From the NCBI RefSeq assembly GCF_001625305.1, contig NW_017804198.1, positions 925,715 to 989,714 on the forward strand: a DNA stretch of 64,000 nucleotides, written 5' to 3'. Shown here in pieces: positions 13,901-22,640 of this stretch (position 1 is the stretch's first letter; every line of letters begins with the position of its first letter). This stretch comes from Branchiostoma belcheri. Taxonomy: Eukaryota > Chordata > Leptocardii > Amphioxiformes > Branchiostomatidae. A model generated the notes under the pieces. That model was not told where the DNA came from and did no database searches. It worked only from the letters and a program-made list of their open reading frames with translations. A program made the translations under genes and the position numbers.

Positions 13901-15608
13901 CGATCTTGTGCCCTCGGGAAAGGCACTTTACACGAATTTCCCCACTAGACTCAAGTGAAAATAAGTATTGTCTGTTCTGTATTCGTTTCTATGTGCGGGA
14001 CACAATACCAGCAACATCTGCCTCTGTTCCGCGTATATTGCATTGTTGCAATTTCAATAGGGCCACACCAAGTAAATTTTATGGATGACGTCCTTTGGAG
14101 ACCCTAAATCTAATGCGAGAGGGCGAAAAAAAAACAAGAAGGGCCCTAAAAAACAAGAGGCCTAGATCAGAAAAATACTAAGAGACGACAAATGTTAGGA
14201 CACAAATTGAATGAGGTGACACAGTGTAACAAGCAAGAAGTCTTTTATTTATCATCAAAACAGCAATAAATCAGGTGGAATAGCAGTTGTCATCCTGTCC
14301 TGTTTTCGCGTTATGGGTTTCATGTCAATCTGACGATTTGCGGCACTGTTGTGACTCTTTGGTCATAGTTACAGGAAGCGGAATTTCTTGTTTTTTTTTC
14401 TAGGAACAGGTCAAAATCAATGCGCGCGCGGACGTCATCCATAAAATTTACTTGGTTTTGGCCTAGAATAAAAAAAAAAAGATTAATAAGAATAGATAAT
14501 GTATCGCTACACTGATATTAGTTTTCTGGGGACCACTGTAGTCTCCAAGCAGATCTTTTGGTGGCTACAAGACAGTATCAAATTGGTCGGGCAGTATCTG
14601 ATACATCACCCGACGTGGCTGGCGAAAAAAGAATATACCAGTACAAAATAGCCCCATAAAAACGCCCAAAACACGTCGAAAATAAGCCGAAGCCAAACCT
14701 CTGCTTGGAGAGTACCCGACCTGTTGAAGTATTGGACTTTGTACCTGTACACGTGTCAGTCACGAGTTACAATATAGAGGGTCGGGGTTTTTTCTACAAG
14801 GCCACTTTTTATTAAATTAAAATCAACCGAATTTGAAAATTTTCAGATAAACAAAGAACTTTGCCGTTTATAATACAGTGAATAAGTAGTGGCCCTCCTT
14901 GATTCTTTATTCAAAACAGTGGTCATCAGTACATAAAAATTATGGATCGCTGAATTGTGCTGACCTTACAAATACATAAAAATACAACGTAGTAACAAAC
15001 AGAACATACAGATTCACAATTACAATATGTACCACACATAAAAACTAAGTCTGCATTTGACTGTTATCGACTCATTAAGTCCAATTGGATAATTTCTGAA
15101 GATCAAGGTCATTTTGGCTAAAATGTAGATGTTTTCGTTAACTTAAAGAGGAGTTAAAGGTTATAGCAAGTATCCACAAACACACGGCAAAAGTAATTTT
15201 TATGATCTACGAAAGACTTCTAACAACACCCGCAGTGAACTTTGTCCAATGGTTGTTGACCGGTTCCACCCAAATATCGTGGCCCGTTGTAGTTTGTCCT
15301 AAACAGGGGATATCAGGTGCCTAGAAAGGCCAAGATAGAAAGGCCACTAGGGGCCCAAAATATTATCGTAAATATATAAAACCAATCCTTGAAGGACCTT
15401 GATCGCTAACACACACACTAAGACACACGAACACAGACATACACTCTGAAAATATAACCTCCATTTTTCATGGTGGTTTATAACTAAAGTATGCAGGGCG
15501 TAACAAAACAGCTACTCAGATGCCCCTTACCTTGCCATGGCAATAGGCAGCTGTGCTAACCTCTACTAACAACAGGAGAAGCGTGGCTGAGAGAACTAGT
15601 CTGTCCAT
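1146..15608 (-). CDS. Secreted Ntn-hydrolase-like protein (dcd1 / peptidase C45-acyltransferase-like), 15 exons
   Basis: Coding exons in transcript order: 15531-15608, 12117-12249, 11157-11254, 10019-10089, 8945-8994, 8674-8732, 8289-8323, 7445-7557, 6379-6486, 5459-5553, 4307-4417, 3113-3227, 2472-2588, 1759-1858, 1146-1200. They sum to 1338 nt (445 residues plus TAG), all phases agree and all introns are GT..AG. Exon 1 encodes a signal peptide (MDRLVLSATLLLLLVEVSTA). Motifs in order: VVHLWGTPAEMGQAHGQL (about 67-84), GELTKGSCSMFGAWGKAL (172-189), QLRALDWITDGPLQDFP (about 204-220), FANVGWSGWIGSITGMSEKQ (about 235-254). Known of the family: an internal cysteine exposed by autocleavage is the N-terminal nucleophile; Cys179 is the candidate here. 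Inference: secreted or lysosomal amide/ester hydrolase or acyltransferase. Assignment to the AAT/C45/dcd1-like superfamily is from motif memory; substrate unknown. The start is fixed by the signal peptide in exon 1. Confidence 0.85.
1897..1945. repeat. (GT)n microsatellite
   Basis: About 20 GT dinucleotides, inside the intron just upstream (in transcript order) of exon 14 of the Ntn-hydrolase-like gene. Confidence 0.9.
2161..2485. repeat. Imperfect 3-copy minisatellite running into exon 13 of the Ntn-hydrolase-like gene
   Basis: The block ACACAAGATGGTGTCAGCGG starts at 2161, about 2316 and 2430 (spacings about 155 and 114). The GAGTACTGACCTGTTTGCACATAC stretch holding the exon-13 end and donor (2472) is also present in copy 1 as a near-identical block around 2192-2218. 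Confidence 0.85.
3299..3581. mobile_element. Palindromic element (family D) with hammerhead-like core
   Basis: Long inverted repeat: AGTAAAACATTGAACTTTCC at the left and its mirror near 3555-3580, with arms of about 120 nt including CGTGATCTCGCGAGAGTTA and its mirror. The right arm contains CTGATGA, a GGCGAC/GTCGC stem and GAAA at about 3501-3530. It lies in the intron about 70 nt upstream of exon 12 of the Ntn-hydrolase-like gene. Confidence 0.85.
3764..3960 (-). pseudogene. Fragment of a non-LTR (LINE) reverse-transcriptase C-terminus
   Basis: Translated on the minus strand this reads HPFFLNSPSVKRKFHADSFF, then FPRTTSLWNKLPRECF, then LQRFKSRVNKYLTTQSSL and TAA at 3764-3766. The pattern FPRT-LWN-LP followed by F+RVNKYL is typical of the end of LINE-type reverse transcriptases (CR1/L2-like). 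Only about 60 codons remain, so it is a 5'-truncated relic within an intron. Confidence 0.65.
4673..4696. repeat. (TTGAG)n pentamer repeat
   Basis: About five consecutive TTGAG units. Confidence 0.85.
4829..4924. mobile_element. Small hairpin MITE, about 96 bp
   Basis: AGCCTGGTTACCAAACCTAT and its mirror image at 4905-4924; the arms of about 40 nt include TAGCTCCCGAGTCCTACA and its mirror, with an 18-nt loop. TA flanks both ends, consistent with a TA target duplication. Confidence 0.8.
5022..5270. mobile_element. Family G interspersed repeat
   Basis: Shares GCATAATGTTTACCTTC, ATGTAACCCAACACC, ACCATGGTGACAGA and GGTCAGGTCAT-type blocks with copies at about 24118-24370, 43626-43735, 46935-47135 and 62395-62535, and with a fragment at 37550-37650. 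Type unknown. Confidence 0.6.
6780..7002. repeat. (AAAAT)n pentamer satellite
   Basis: More than 30 near-perfect TAAAA units. Minus-strand translations here give only poly-FILFY ORFs, which are artefacts of the repeat. Confidence 0.95.
8289..8323 (-). CDS. 35-nt microexon of the Ntn-hydrolase-like gene
   Basis: This exon (part of the 1146-15608 gene) encodes KVLRIHMIGEL plus two bases of the next Thr codon. Acceptor TTTCTCAG and donor GTAAGA flank it. Without it exons 6 and 8 are out of phase (phase 0 into phase 2), and with it the text reads through into TKGSCSMFGAWG. It is too short for an ORF scan but is required by the reading frame. Confidence 0.85.
9026..9835. mobile_element. Family M interspersed element
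   Basis: Left block AGAAAGGCCAATATTTGCTTTGGAGC followed by GGTTCACCAC; right block with GGGTATTTGCCCACT, an (AAG)n tract and CACTTCGTGGTGTGGTGAACCC. The same blocks in inverted orientation frame 29222-30066. Confidence 0.55.
9343..9467. repeat. Two-copy direct repeat, about 80 bp
   Basis: GGAAATGCTCTGTGCAGGTGTTAAT..AACAGCCAATCAGCAAGAA occurs twice in tandem with a short extra GAAATGCTCTGTGCAGGT between. It lies inside the family M element. Confidence 0.85.
11540..12090. mobile_element. Diverged family B Harbinger-like MITE
   Basis: Left block ACGGATGACATCCTCTGGGA followed by AACCCCAAACTGATGCGAGC, and right block TTGTCATCCATATAATTAAA followed by TCGACATGTCCTAA, match the ends of intact family B copies. 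The outer GGCCAC termini are eroded. Confidence 0.5.
12292..12314. repeat. (AATC)n tetramer repeat
   Basis: Five AATC units directly followed by a TTTATTTG block; a similar (CAAT)n tail lies at 26178-26212. Confidence 0.85.
12768..12995. mobile_element. Family A MITE
   Basis: Left arm TTGGTAGAAGTCATTATGAA..ACACAAGAAATTG, core GTCTGTGGCGCCCCCCGTCT, and right inner arm CGGTGGATTGCTCATTCCTT. It carries TGACGTCA at 12957-12964 and CACGTG just upstream. The outer right arm is missing or degraded. Confidence 0.7.
13829..13962 (+). mobile_element. tRNA-derived SINE
   Basis: Pol III A-box-like TGGCGCAACGGCAG and B-box-like GGGTCGAGTCC, followed by the body ATGCCACCGATCTTGTGCCC and GGAAAGGCACTTTACACGA. 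The same body occurs inverted at 63487-63612. Confidence 0.75.
14061..14463. mobile_element. Family B Harbinger-like MITE
   Basis: Termini GGCCACACCAAGTAAATTTT and the mirrored AAAATTTACTTGG..GGCC, then GGATGACGTCC and GGACGTCATCC. TAG flanks both ends as a 3-bp target duplication. A near-identical copy is at 58163-58616. Confidence 0.85.
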
Positions 15609-15754
15609 GGTGTCAGTAGTCAGGTATACATGCAGTACCGAATAAACGTCCTGTAATATCTGTTAGCTGTACACGGGTAGCCTATTACCGATCAAAGGAC
15701 AAAGGTCGGACTTGTTTACATAACGCGTACGAACGGAGGGAGGCGGCTTGCGTA

Positions 15755-15767
15755 ATTATATAAATTA
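15755..15767 (-). promoter_or_regulatory. Possible TATA box of the Ntn-hydrolase-like gene
   Basis: Minus-strand TTTATATAATTA lies about 150 nt upstream of the exon-1 ATG (15608). The spacing would allow a 5' UTR of about 110-120 nt. The match is AT-rich and could be chance. Confidence 0.3.
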
Positions 15768-15808
15768 CGATAAAAACAATCTTGGGGACTAGAGTTTAAT
15801 GTCATGCA

Positions 15809-16049
15809 GGCCACAGTAAATATATTTTATGGATGACATCCTCCACAGACTCCAAATCTAATGCAAATCCAAATCCAAATCAAGGCGGGCCGAAAAAAAA
15901 CAAAGGTTCTACATCTTAGCCCATTTTTGCCCATTTTCGGCATGCTGGCCACTGTCAGAAGGCAACAAAATTTCTTGTTTTATTTTCTCCAAAATGAGAT
16001 GAAAATTTGCGCGCGCTGATGTCATCCATAAAAATTACTTGCTGTGGCC
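15809..16049. mobile_element. Family B Harbinger-like MITE, short copy
   Basis: GGCCACAGTAAATATATTTT and GGATGACATCC at the left; GATGTCATCCATAAAAATTA and GCTGTGGCC at the right. About 240 bp, internally deleted relative to other copies. Confidence 0.75.
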
Positions 16050-16226
16050 TAATGTAGAAGAAACAAAACAGTACACGGACAATAAGTATCAATTTTCTCG
16101 GAGGGAAATTGTGACAATTTTTTTCAGCAACAAGTATAGATTCCTTATCTAATTCCTACTAGACTTTCGTAAGCAGTACGTGCACCTGTTTGACCTAAGT
16201 AGGACATAGTACCGTTACTAACATAA

Positions 16227-16605
16227 GGCCACACCTGCTTAATTTTATGGATGACATCCTGAAAACCCCCAAACCAGTACGCGCGGGCGAATAAAAAAAT
16301 CCGGGCATGATGAAAATGCTCCTAAACCAAGTGAATACAATTCTAGTATTGTGAATTTTCGGCAGTACTTAGCGACGTTATACGACAAGCCGGCACATGC
16401 TGGCTTTTAGTGGAATTTACAAATCGGCACTTGAGTCGTGGAGCTTCGGTAGCCTAGGTGCCAAGCTCTGTATTGTCGCTAACTACCATGGACTACCCAA
16501 CTTCAGAGCCAGGCCAGAGCCTCGTGGACGTGATCTTTTTTTTTTTAGGACAAGCGAAAATCAATGCGCGCGCGAATGTCATCCATTTAATTAAGTCGAT
16601 GTGGC
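16227..16605. mobile_element. Family B Harbinger-like MITE
   Basis: TAA target duplication on both sides, GGCCACACCTGCTTAATTTT at the left, and GTCATCCATTTAATTAAG with GATGTGGCC at the right. Internal CGACAAGCCGGCACATGCTGG is shared with 24.7 kb and 40.35 kb. Confidence 0.85.
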
Positions 16606-16789
16606 CTAACAAGTTTTATGACTAAATGTACAGGGACCGACAGGTACAACCTGTTCTAATACTGCTGACAGAAGTATATCTAGCAATCCTGACTATGCGT
16701 ATTCAGGTCAGAAAATAATGAACATGAAGTCAGTATGTGTTACTTTCTGACCCTAACATACATGGTCCCTACTTTCTTACACTAATATG

Positions 16790-16876
<87 letters not shown>
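16790..16876. repeat. (TAC)n trinucleotide microsatellite
   Basis: About 28 consecutive units; the poly-Tyr ORF read through it is an artefact. Confidence 0.95.
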
Positions 16877-17298
16877 TTTGAGCTACGGGAACAACGGACA
16901 TGTTAAAGGCATCCAAGCGATTTTCATAGCAACAAAACTGGAAATATTCTGAATAAGGCAATCTTTATGATATTGACACATACTGCCTCATATTAGCACG
17001 TTGCAATCAGTATTTCATACTTTGAGTATTTAAAACTGCAGAAACAGTCCCCAAGATGAGTCCTTTATTTTAGGGGACGTACCCCAACAATCAGGCAAGG
17101 GCCCTTCCAGTAACCTAACAAGTTTCCGATACTACACGTAGTTAGTTTGTAATACTGGATATCCAGACTTGCTTCCTACGTCATGGAAGAAAGATCTATT
17201 CCAAGAAACGACGTTCTATTCGAAGCGATGTCAAAATAGCACCCAACTGACACCACTTCGTCTTGTACATTTGTTAGACTGAATAAGCTAACGTCATC

Positions 17299-17862
17299 AT
17301 GCCTCGGTGCTTCGTTCCTCGCCGACAATACTTGTCTAAAACTGGTTACGACCGGCACAGACTGGGCGAACATCTCACAGACAGCAGTCAAGCGACGGTC
17401 CCCGGAAACTGGACCGGAGTTCTCATCCACAACAAGCAGCCCACAGACCGGTCTAGCAGCGCCGCCTGTCTGTTCTGTTCGGGACTGTCAGCAGCACACA
17501 GATTCCCGAGTGAAATTCTACAGCATGATGAGTTCGTCAACTTCGCAAGCACGGACGATAAACCTGACATGGCCGGGGTTTTAGAAGAGGTGGATAAGGT
17601 AACTAATGTAGTTAAAGTGGAATCGAGGGGTTGGAAGCCGTATGGAAAAAGGACAAGACTAAAAGACGGCAGAAAAAAGACAAAGTCTCCGACAAACACC
17701 CCACCAAAAGGAGAAGGTCGGCAGGACAGGTCCCAGGAAACCGGCTTGGTTGGAGAGATTTTGCGGCACATGTTTCCATTCCTACCGTCTCACCATACTT
17801 TAGGAGGAAACGGGATGGAAACAGCATCAGAACAACCACCTGCCGGAGAACTTTCAATTTGA
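17299..17862 (+). CDS. Unassigned 187-codon ORF
   Basis: Open frame starting MPRCFVPRRQYLSKTGYDRH, with a basic, Lys/Arg-rich middle (GWKPYGKRTRLKDGRKKTK at about 110-128) and ending EQPPAGELSI. No domain recognised. The sequence is more GC-rich than its surroundings, and overlapping minus-strand frames of 127 and 81 codons are also open, so openness alone is weak evidence. A possible splice donor (GTGGATAAG followed by GTAACT) lies inside it near 17598. It may be a small lineage-specific gene, an exon, or chance. Confidence 0.25.
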   Translation: MPRCFVPRRQYLSKTGYDRHRLGEHLTDSSQATVPGNWTGVLIHNKQPTDRSSSAACLFCSGLSAAHRFPSEILQHDEFVNFASTDDKPDMAGVLEEVDKVTNVVKVESRGWKPYGKRTRLKDGRKKTKSPTNTPPKGEGRQDRSQETGLVGEILRHMFPFLPSHHTLGGNGMETASEQPPAGELSI

Positions 17863-18161
17863 TGGATCGGACATTTATGAGTGTTTGGTCTAGAACGTAC
17901 TCCAGTTCAACTACTAACGTACTGATATACTACTGACTCATCTCAGCTAGCATGACGTGAAATCCATGCTCATACCTGTTCAGTATCTATGGATGTTTGA
18001 AGGTTGACAGGCTGTACCTCTGCAATGTCCATTCTCTACGCCAGGAGGCGTTGATAGTAACGCTGCGTTACGTCACATGATTGCGCCAAAAATTCAAAAA
18101 TTTGTATGGAATATGTACACTGGTTTAAAAAACAAATCAGTAGTTGCGACGGAGTGCGATT

Positions 18162-18225
18162 CTCTCTCTCTCTCTCTATCCCTCTCCTTCGCTCTCTATC
18201 CATCCCTACCTCTTTCTTCTTTCTA
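18162..18225. repeat. CT-rich low-complexity tract
   Basis: TC dinucleotides followed by CCCTCTCC/TCTATCC imperfect units. Confidence 0.8.
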
Positions 18226-18343
18226 GGACTGGAATACAGTCTCTGTTTAAATGATAGATCAAGAATGTAGGTAAGTGGTAACGTTATGTTGAGAGAGTAT
18301 CAAACATGGAAACATCAGAGTATGAATTCGAAGCAAATTTTTA

Positions 18344-18705
18344 TTCCTTTAAACACCAGTACACGGGGTGGTATACGTAGTTTCCTTTTAACTATAATCT
18401 CTGTGGCAATATGTCCTCGAAATATGACATAAGGCCACATCGATAAAATAAGTACAACATACTAACAAGCAAGAAATTTATATTACAGACTACTCACGGC
18501 GAATTCATGGTCCACTACTACTACTATTCCTTAAACACTAGTACATGGTGGTAGTTTCCTTTCAACTATAATCTCTGTCGCAATATGTTCTCAAAATATG
18601 AGGCCACATCGATCAAATGAGTACAACTTATTAACTCACAAGACATATTGATATTACAGACTACTCATATAGAAACTTCATGGTACACTTAGTCTACTAC
18701 TAAGT
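18344..18705. repeat. Two-copy direct repeat, period about 185 bp
   Basis: Copies at about 18344-18530 and 18532-18705 share AACTATAATCTCTGT, GCAATATGTTCTC, GGCCACATCGAT and TATTACAGACTACTCA. It lies downstream of the CXC gene. Confidence 0.8.
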
Positions 18706-18812
18706 TACAGTGGATACAATGTATATCAAATATCATATGGCCCAGTTTTAACATGGAAATTAAATGCATGAGTAGTAACATTAGCAACGAGGAAAGCAGA
18801 AAAAATGTTCGT

Positions 18813-18818
18813 TTTAAT
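18813..18818 (-). terminator. Candidate polyadenylation signal of the CXC gene
   Basis: ATTAAA on the minus strand about 35 nt past the TAA stop (18854-18856). It would make a very short 3' UTR. Confidence 0.35.
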
Positions 18819-18853
18819 TTTGCAGATCTTTCCTCTCACTGAGCCGTCACGTT

Positions 18854-19615
18854 TTACAAGATGTGCCCATCATTCGATGAGTCACTGTCTTCGCTGTCGT
18901 CTTCTGACCAGTCAATATCTTCATCTGTAAAGTCGTCACCGAGTAACTCAGCCATCATTTCCCGGGCAAGCATCATGCCTTCAATAGGATGCATCGGCAC
19001 GACGTAATCGGGATAGAGCCCGGTCTCGTCCGGTCCCTTACACGGGCACTGGAAACACGACATGCCTTCAAAGTAGCACGTGTGGCAGTCGTCACAGTGC
19101 CTGTCCCCGTCGTCCACACAGTCGCGACACTTCTCACAGTGCTTCATGCCCCGACACGTCGACTGGAAGAAATCATTCCGACACCAGGAGTATCTGAACT
19201 CAGTACGACAACCTGGCGCGGGGCATTCGGCATACCCAGGGATCATGTCCTTCAGCTGGACCTCTACTTCACAGCAGTAGTCAAGCTCAAGAGTCTCCTC
19301 CAGGCGTCCGCGTAGGTCTTCTATCTTGAAGATGTTGTCCATGAGACACTTGTCCCTGGCTGCTGCGGCACAGTCGATGCCGTACTCCTGGAGGATGTTG
19401 AAGGGGTTTTTACAGCCGGTACACTTGCAGGAGTCCCCACAGGCCGAGCCTTTTTTAACACAGCCGCACCTTTTTGACCCGCAGTCGCCTGTACAGCCGC
19501 ACTTGGAGACCGTGGGAGGACTGGGCTTCTTGTTCTCGGGTTCTGGAAGCGCTGAAACGGCTTTCTCTCCCTCTGTACACACATACAGCTGCACGTTTGG
19601 ATCAATGGATGCCAT
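18854..19615 (-). CDS. CXC-domain cysteine-rich protein, intronless, 253 aa
   Basis: Residues 39-68 hold nine cysteines in the order C-x-C-x3-C-x4-C-x-C-x6-C-x3-C-x-C-x2-C (KCGCTGDCGSKRCGCVKK onward), the CXC (CRC/TCR) zinc-cluster pattern seen in tesmin, TSO1, LIN54 and MSL2, where it binds zinc and, in several members, DNA. Only one CXC unit is present, as in MSL2, whereas LIN54 has two. A second cysteine-rich block (131-192) includes HCEKCRDC (159-166) and HCDDCHTC (173-180), zinc-ribbon-like CxxC repeats. The tail from about 226 is very acidic. ATG context is AAAATGG. A TATA box 60 nt upstream and an intact frame support an intronless functional gene. Nuclear, zinc-binding role is inference; the protein is not otherwise recognised. 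Confidence 0.8.
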   Translation of the reverse strand: MASIDPNVQLYVCTEGEKAVSALPEPENKKPSPPTVSKCGCTGDCGSKRCGCVKKGSACGDSCKCTGCKNPFNILQEYGIDCAAAARDKCLMDNIFKIEDLRGRLEETLELDYCCEVEVQLKDMIPGYAECPAPGCRTEFRYSWCRNDFFQSTCRGMKHCEKCRDCVDDGDRHCDDCHTCYFEGMSCFQCPCKGPDETGLYPDYVVPMHPIEGMMLAREMMAELLGDDFTDEDIDWSEDDSEDSDSSNDGHIL

Positions 19616-19672
19616 TTTGATGCCAGGTACGTCTGATGAGTGTTGGTGCTGCTGATGTTCTCGCTGTGATTT

Positions 19673-19683
19673 CGCTTTATATG
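19673..19683 (-). promoter_or_regulatory. TATA box of the CXC gene
   Basis: Minus-strand CCATATAAAGC about 60 nt before the ATG, predicting a start site near 19645-19650 and a 5' UTR of about 30 nt. Confidence 0.6.
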
Positions 19684-19692
19684 GGGAAAAGA

Positions 19693-19700
19693 ATGCAAAT
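19693..19700 (-). promoter_or_regulatory. Octamer element upstream of the CXC gene TATA box
   Basis: Perfect ATTTGCAT (plus strand ATGCAAAT), about 10-15 nt upstream of the TATA box. This is the classic POU/Oct site; factor binding is inferred only. Confidence 0.5.
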
Positions 19701-19859
19701 TAGTGGATTGTTTGGTGGAAGTGGGGAACGTGGGAGAAAGCTTGGCAGTATATCACTGAAGACTCGGTGCTTATCAGTCGGCTTGTCTGACAACATCTGT
19801 AAGGCATTGTTTACCGGTCCCTATGTTATCTGTCGGCTTGTTTGACTACACCTGTTGCT

Positions 19860-20100
19860 AGATATTGAGGACTTTATTACTCCCTTCGCCAAGAAGGTTA
19901 TGTTTTCAGAGGCGTTCGCGCGCGCGCGCGCGTGTGTACATGTATGTGTGTGTTTGAGAAGGCTTAATGCATTGTCTTGATATTTGGTAGGTCTTGGTGA
20001 GGCCTCGAAATGATTAGATTTCGGGCACCCTGGCGGCTTGTTATGGTACTGCAGTGGAACGTCCGATTTCGATATCTCACATATCATGCTAGGGTCACGA
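19860..20100 (+). mobile_element. Interspersed repeat with CTTCGCCAAGAAGGTTATG head
   Basis: TTCGCCAAGAAGGTTATGTT, TTTCAGAGGCGTT, then GAGAAGGCTTAATGC..TTGATATTTGGTAGGTCTTG. The same blocks recur at 57663-57900, next to the CEP112 exon-17 repeat. Confidence 0.6.
19916..19953. repeat. (CG)n-(TG)n alternating purine-pyrimidine tract
   Basis: About nine CG units followed by TG/TA units, sitting inside the interspersed repeat. Such tracts can adopt Z-DNA. Confidence 0.85.
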
Positions 20101-21409
20101 AATTTGTTTGGTAGGTAGCTCTTGTACTGGGGAAGACGTGACGTGAGCTTGCTCTGGAACTCTAGGGGCGTTTGTTGAAAAATATTCAGGAGATCATGGG
20201 ATAACTAAATGACGGGTTGATGGATCGTCATTATTTTGGTATGTAGGTAGCGTGATGCTTGACACAAATCAGAATGTAATTCGCATGGTTATTAAGGAAA
20301 CTCTATAATCATCCGCAGTCCATGACTAGGACTATTCTAGCTCGTTGCACACGTAATTGAGAACGAAACATAGGCAGATATTATGTACATGAGGATTTAG
20401 TTTGCATAATTAATGAGAAAATGTTATATTTCCATCCTGGTAGCTGCCTAGAATTTTACACTTCGGCTACTTGAAAGTTAAGTGAAGGTGAACATCATTG
20501 AACACAACTTACTAGTATTCAAATGAGGAAATGCTTGAATGTCCTTTTTTGGACTGTCATTGGGTGGAGAATGTGATAAGCTGATATTATTCATGCAAAT
20601 GAGCATAATAAACATCATTTGGCGAAGGTATGAGATCGTAGAACTCTAGTTGTCATATGTCTATACTCATTTGTCTATAAAACAGGAAGACACATGATAG
20701 GTACAGAATACAACGAAGTGTACGCATAATCTTCTGACAAGAACATTATTTATGCCCCTCGGGGTACTGGGACAGAGATCATCTCTCTACAGTTGCAATC
20801 CTGGTGACGAGAGCGTGTGTAGGGTGGGAGGGGGGCGACTGTAATGACCTTCAATAAATGTCGCGGCACGACCAACAAAAAACTGCCAGGTATTCAGATA
20901 AACACTATCCATTGACAAATGTTGTAAAATACATATATTTACGAACACATTCAGTTCATATCAGAGAGGTTATGTAGGAAAATTGGCAAATCCTTTACTC
21001 CAAATTTTCAGAGAAAAGGTCGGCGCCGAATTTTCCATTTTATCTGGTTACTGAAGGTTGGACGCCAAGCCAACGTGCCACCGCCTCCCAGGCGGCAGGG
21101 CGAACCCTTACTCCCGGCGTGCGAGCGTGGAGACCCGCGGCCAGGGTGCCTGGATGGGAGGGGCGGCTCAGGGCTCAGTGTCCCCCGGCTAGCGTGTCCT
21201 CCTGCACTTACGGCCTTGGCTCTCTCGCCTGACCCCGAAAATCCGCTCTTTTGTGCAAATGAGCCCGTCCCCCACTTACTGAGAGCTGGAAGTATGAGAA
21301 CAGCAAGATAGGATGGAAGACGGGAAGCAAGACAGACGTCTTGAGTGTAAATAGGGTTAGAATGTGCCGTGGTCAGGACGAAAGAGACCGACAAACTGCG
21401 CGCCCTCAG

Positions 21410-21507
21410 TATTTATACCCAAGGAACGTGACCAATCGCGAAGGAGCACCCCTACACCAAGCCAATCACGATAAAGAGCTCCTGACCCAGCCAATCACGA
21501 TCCTTGA
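21410..21507 (-). promoter_or_regulatory. Orphan TATA + triple CCAAT promoter-like block
   Basis: Read on the minus strand: three ATTGG (CCAAT) boxes, at about 21430, 21462 and 21494, at nearly even spacing of about 32 nt, then TATAAATA at 21410-21417. This is the layout of many replication-dependent histone promoters. Downstream (21000-21385) is GC-rich with a consensus donor (AAGGCC followed by GTAAGT near 21212), but I could not read a recognisable protein. Confidence 0.5.
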
Positions 21508-22029
21508 ATTTGGACGACTCAACTAATATCACGGAGGTAGTACGGGGAATTCCTAGTACTTTGTCTTCCTATGAAACAATAAATGTTCAGAGCAAAATGA
21601 TATTTTGTTTACAGTATTCTTTTCGTATCCAATGTACATGACATGCAGTGTGGTGCTGTAAGTGTTTTGTTGTTTCTTTCTAACATCTTGATCTACTCTC
21701 CCCTATAAAGTTGAATGGAGTTGACCATTACCGGACGCCTGGATTTTGCTGCAAAAGTGGCATGAATCGCTAGAGGCCCCCACTGAGTAGCTCTTTGTCA
21801 AAGATTGGTTGTCACAAAGGCGGCCCCCACCAAAGTCATTGGAAGGCAGAATAAATAGCTGACCTCCTAGCCCAACTGTTGTCACGTTTTCGAGACTCAA
21901 TGTGGTTTTGTGCTGCAGAAAGTTGTCCTTCTGTACCTGACAATTATGGTATTTAGTCTATTATTCTTCACCTTACCTCATCTGTACTAAAAGTAATCAT
22001 AGTACGATGCTGAACTACAAATTACATAA

Positions 22030-22407
22030 GGCCACATCAATTTAATTTGTTGGTCCTCAGATCTACCTCTTCATTTTTTTCTGATTTGCAAAAAAAAAAA
22101 AAATCTGGTTCTGAATTGCTCATGTGCTCAAAAATGCTCATATTTTACCCCCAACGGTTGAGGAAAGTCCCTTTCTTCCTAGTTGTTACAGTTTTTCCAT
22201 CTACCAATGCAGTGGTTTGATTAGAAGTTCAAAACTCATTGTTTAAACATTAACCCAACCGTTTGTATTGACTTCATGGCTCCTATCGTAGCAGTTGGGG
22301 CTATAATAGGATGCCTAGACCTGTTTTTATTTTCATTTTTTTGCCCTATCGCTTCATATTTTTTCTGTAAAAATCCGAGAACCAACATATTAAATTAGTG
22401 TGGCCAA
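22030..22407. mobile_element. Family C Harbinger-like MITE
   Basis: TAA flank, GGCCACATCAATTTAATTTG at the left and ACATATTAAATTAGTGTGGCC at the right. Internal TTCATGGCTCCTATCGTA and GGGGCTATAATAGGATGCCT identify the family. Confidence 0.85.
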
Positions 22408-22574
22408 AGGGTACATAATCGGATCAAATTTTAAACTGACCACTGACGCCTTTGTCAGAATAAGAAATTACCAATCACATACAAATATAAATCCACAAGA
22501 ATTACAGACATGTAACACATTATCTGTAAAATCTTGTGAAACTCTCACAGGTTTACATTCAGAAGTGATTGAAT

Positions 22575-22640
22575 GGTCTTTACTTATCCTGATGAAGGCG
22601 ACAGTGGTCATGAAAATTTGATTCTTATATAACGTACTCT
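22575..22640 (+). mobile_element. Relic of a family D element
   Basis: TTATCCTGATGAAGGCGACA then GTGGTCATGAAAATTTGAT matches the right arm at about 3497-3540 with a damaged stem. Confidence 0.6.

Larger units (their letters stand above)
15609..18812. other. Intergenic region between the Ntn-hydrolase-like gene and the CXC gene
   Basis: Holds the presumed promoter of the downstream minus-strand gene, two family B MITEs, a (TAC)n microsatellite, a CT-rich tract, a 185-bp direct repeat and one uncertain ORF. No recognised gene. Confidence 0.6.

Noticed and set aside
16737..16952. ORF with a poly-tyrosine stretch
   Set aside because: Produced by the TAC microsatellite; no other coding sign.
21008..21394. 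128-codon minus-strand ORF, possibly histone H2A
   Set aside because: A few residues (AKAVS) recall H2A.Z, but nothing else aligns, and the start codon lies upstream of the predicted start site.
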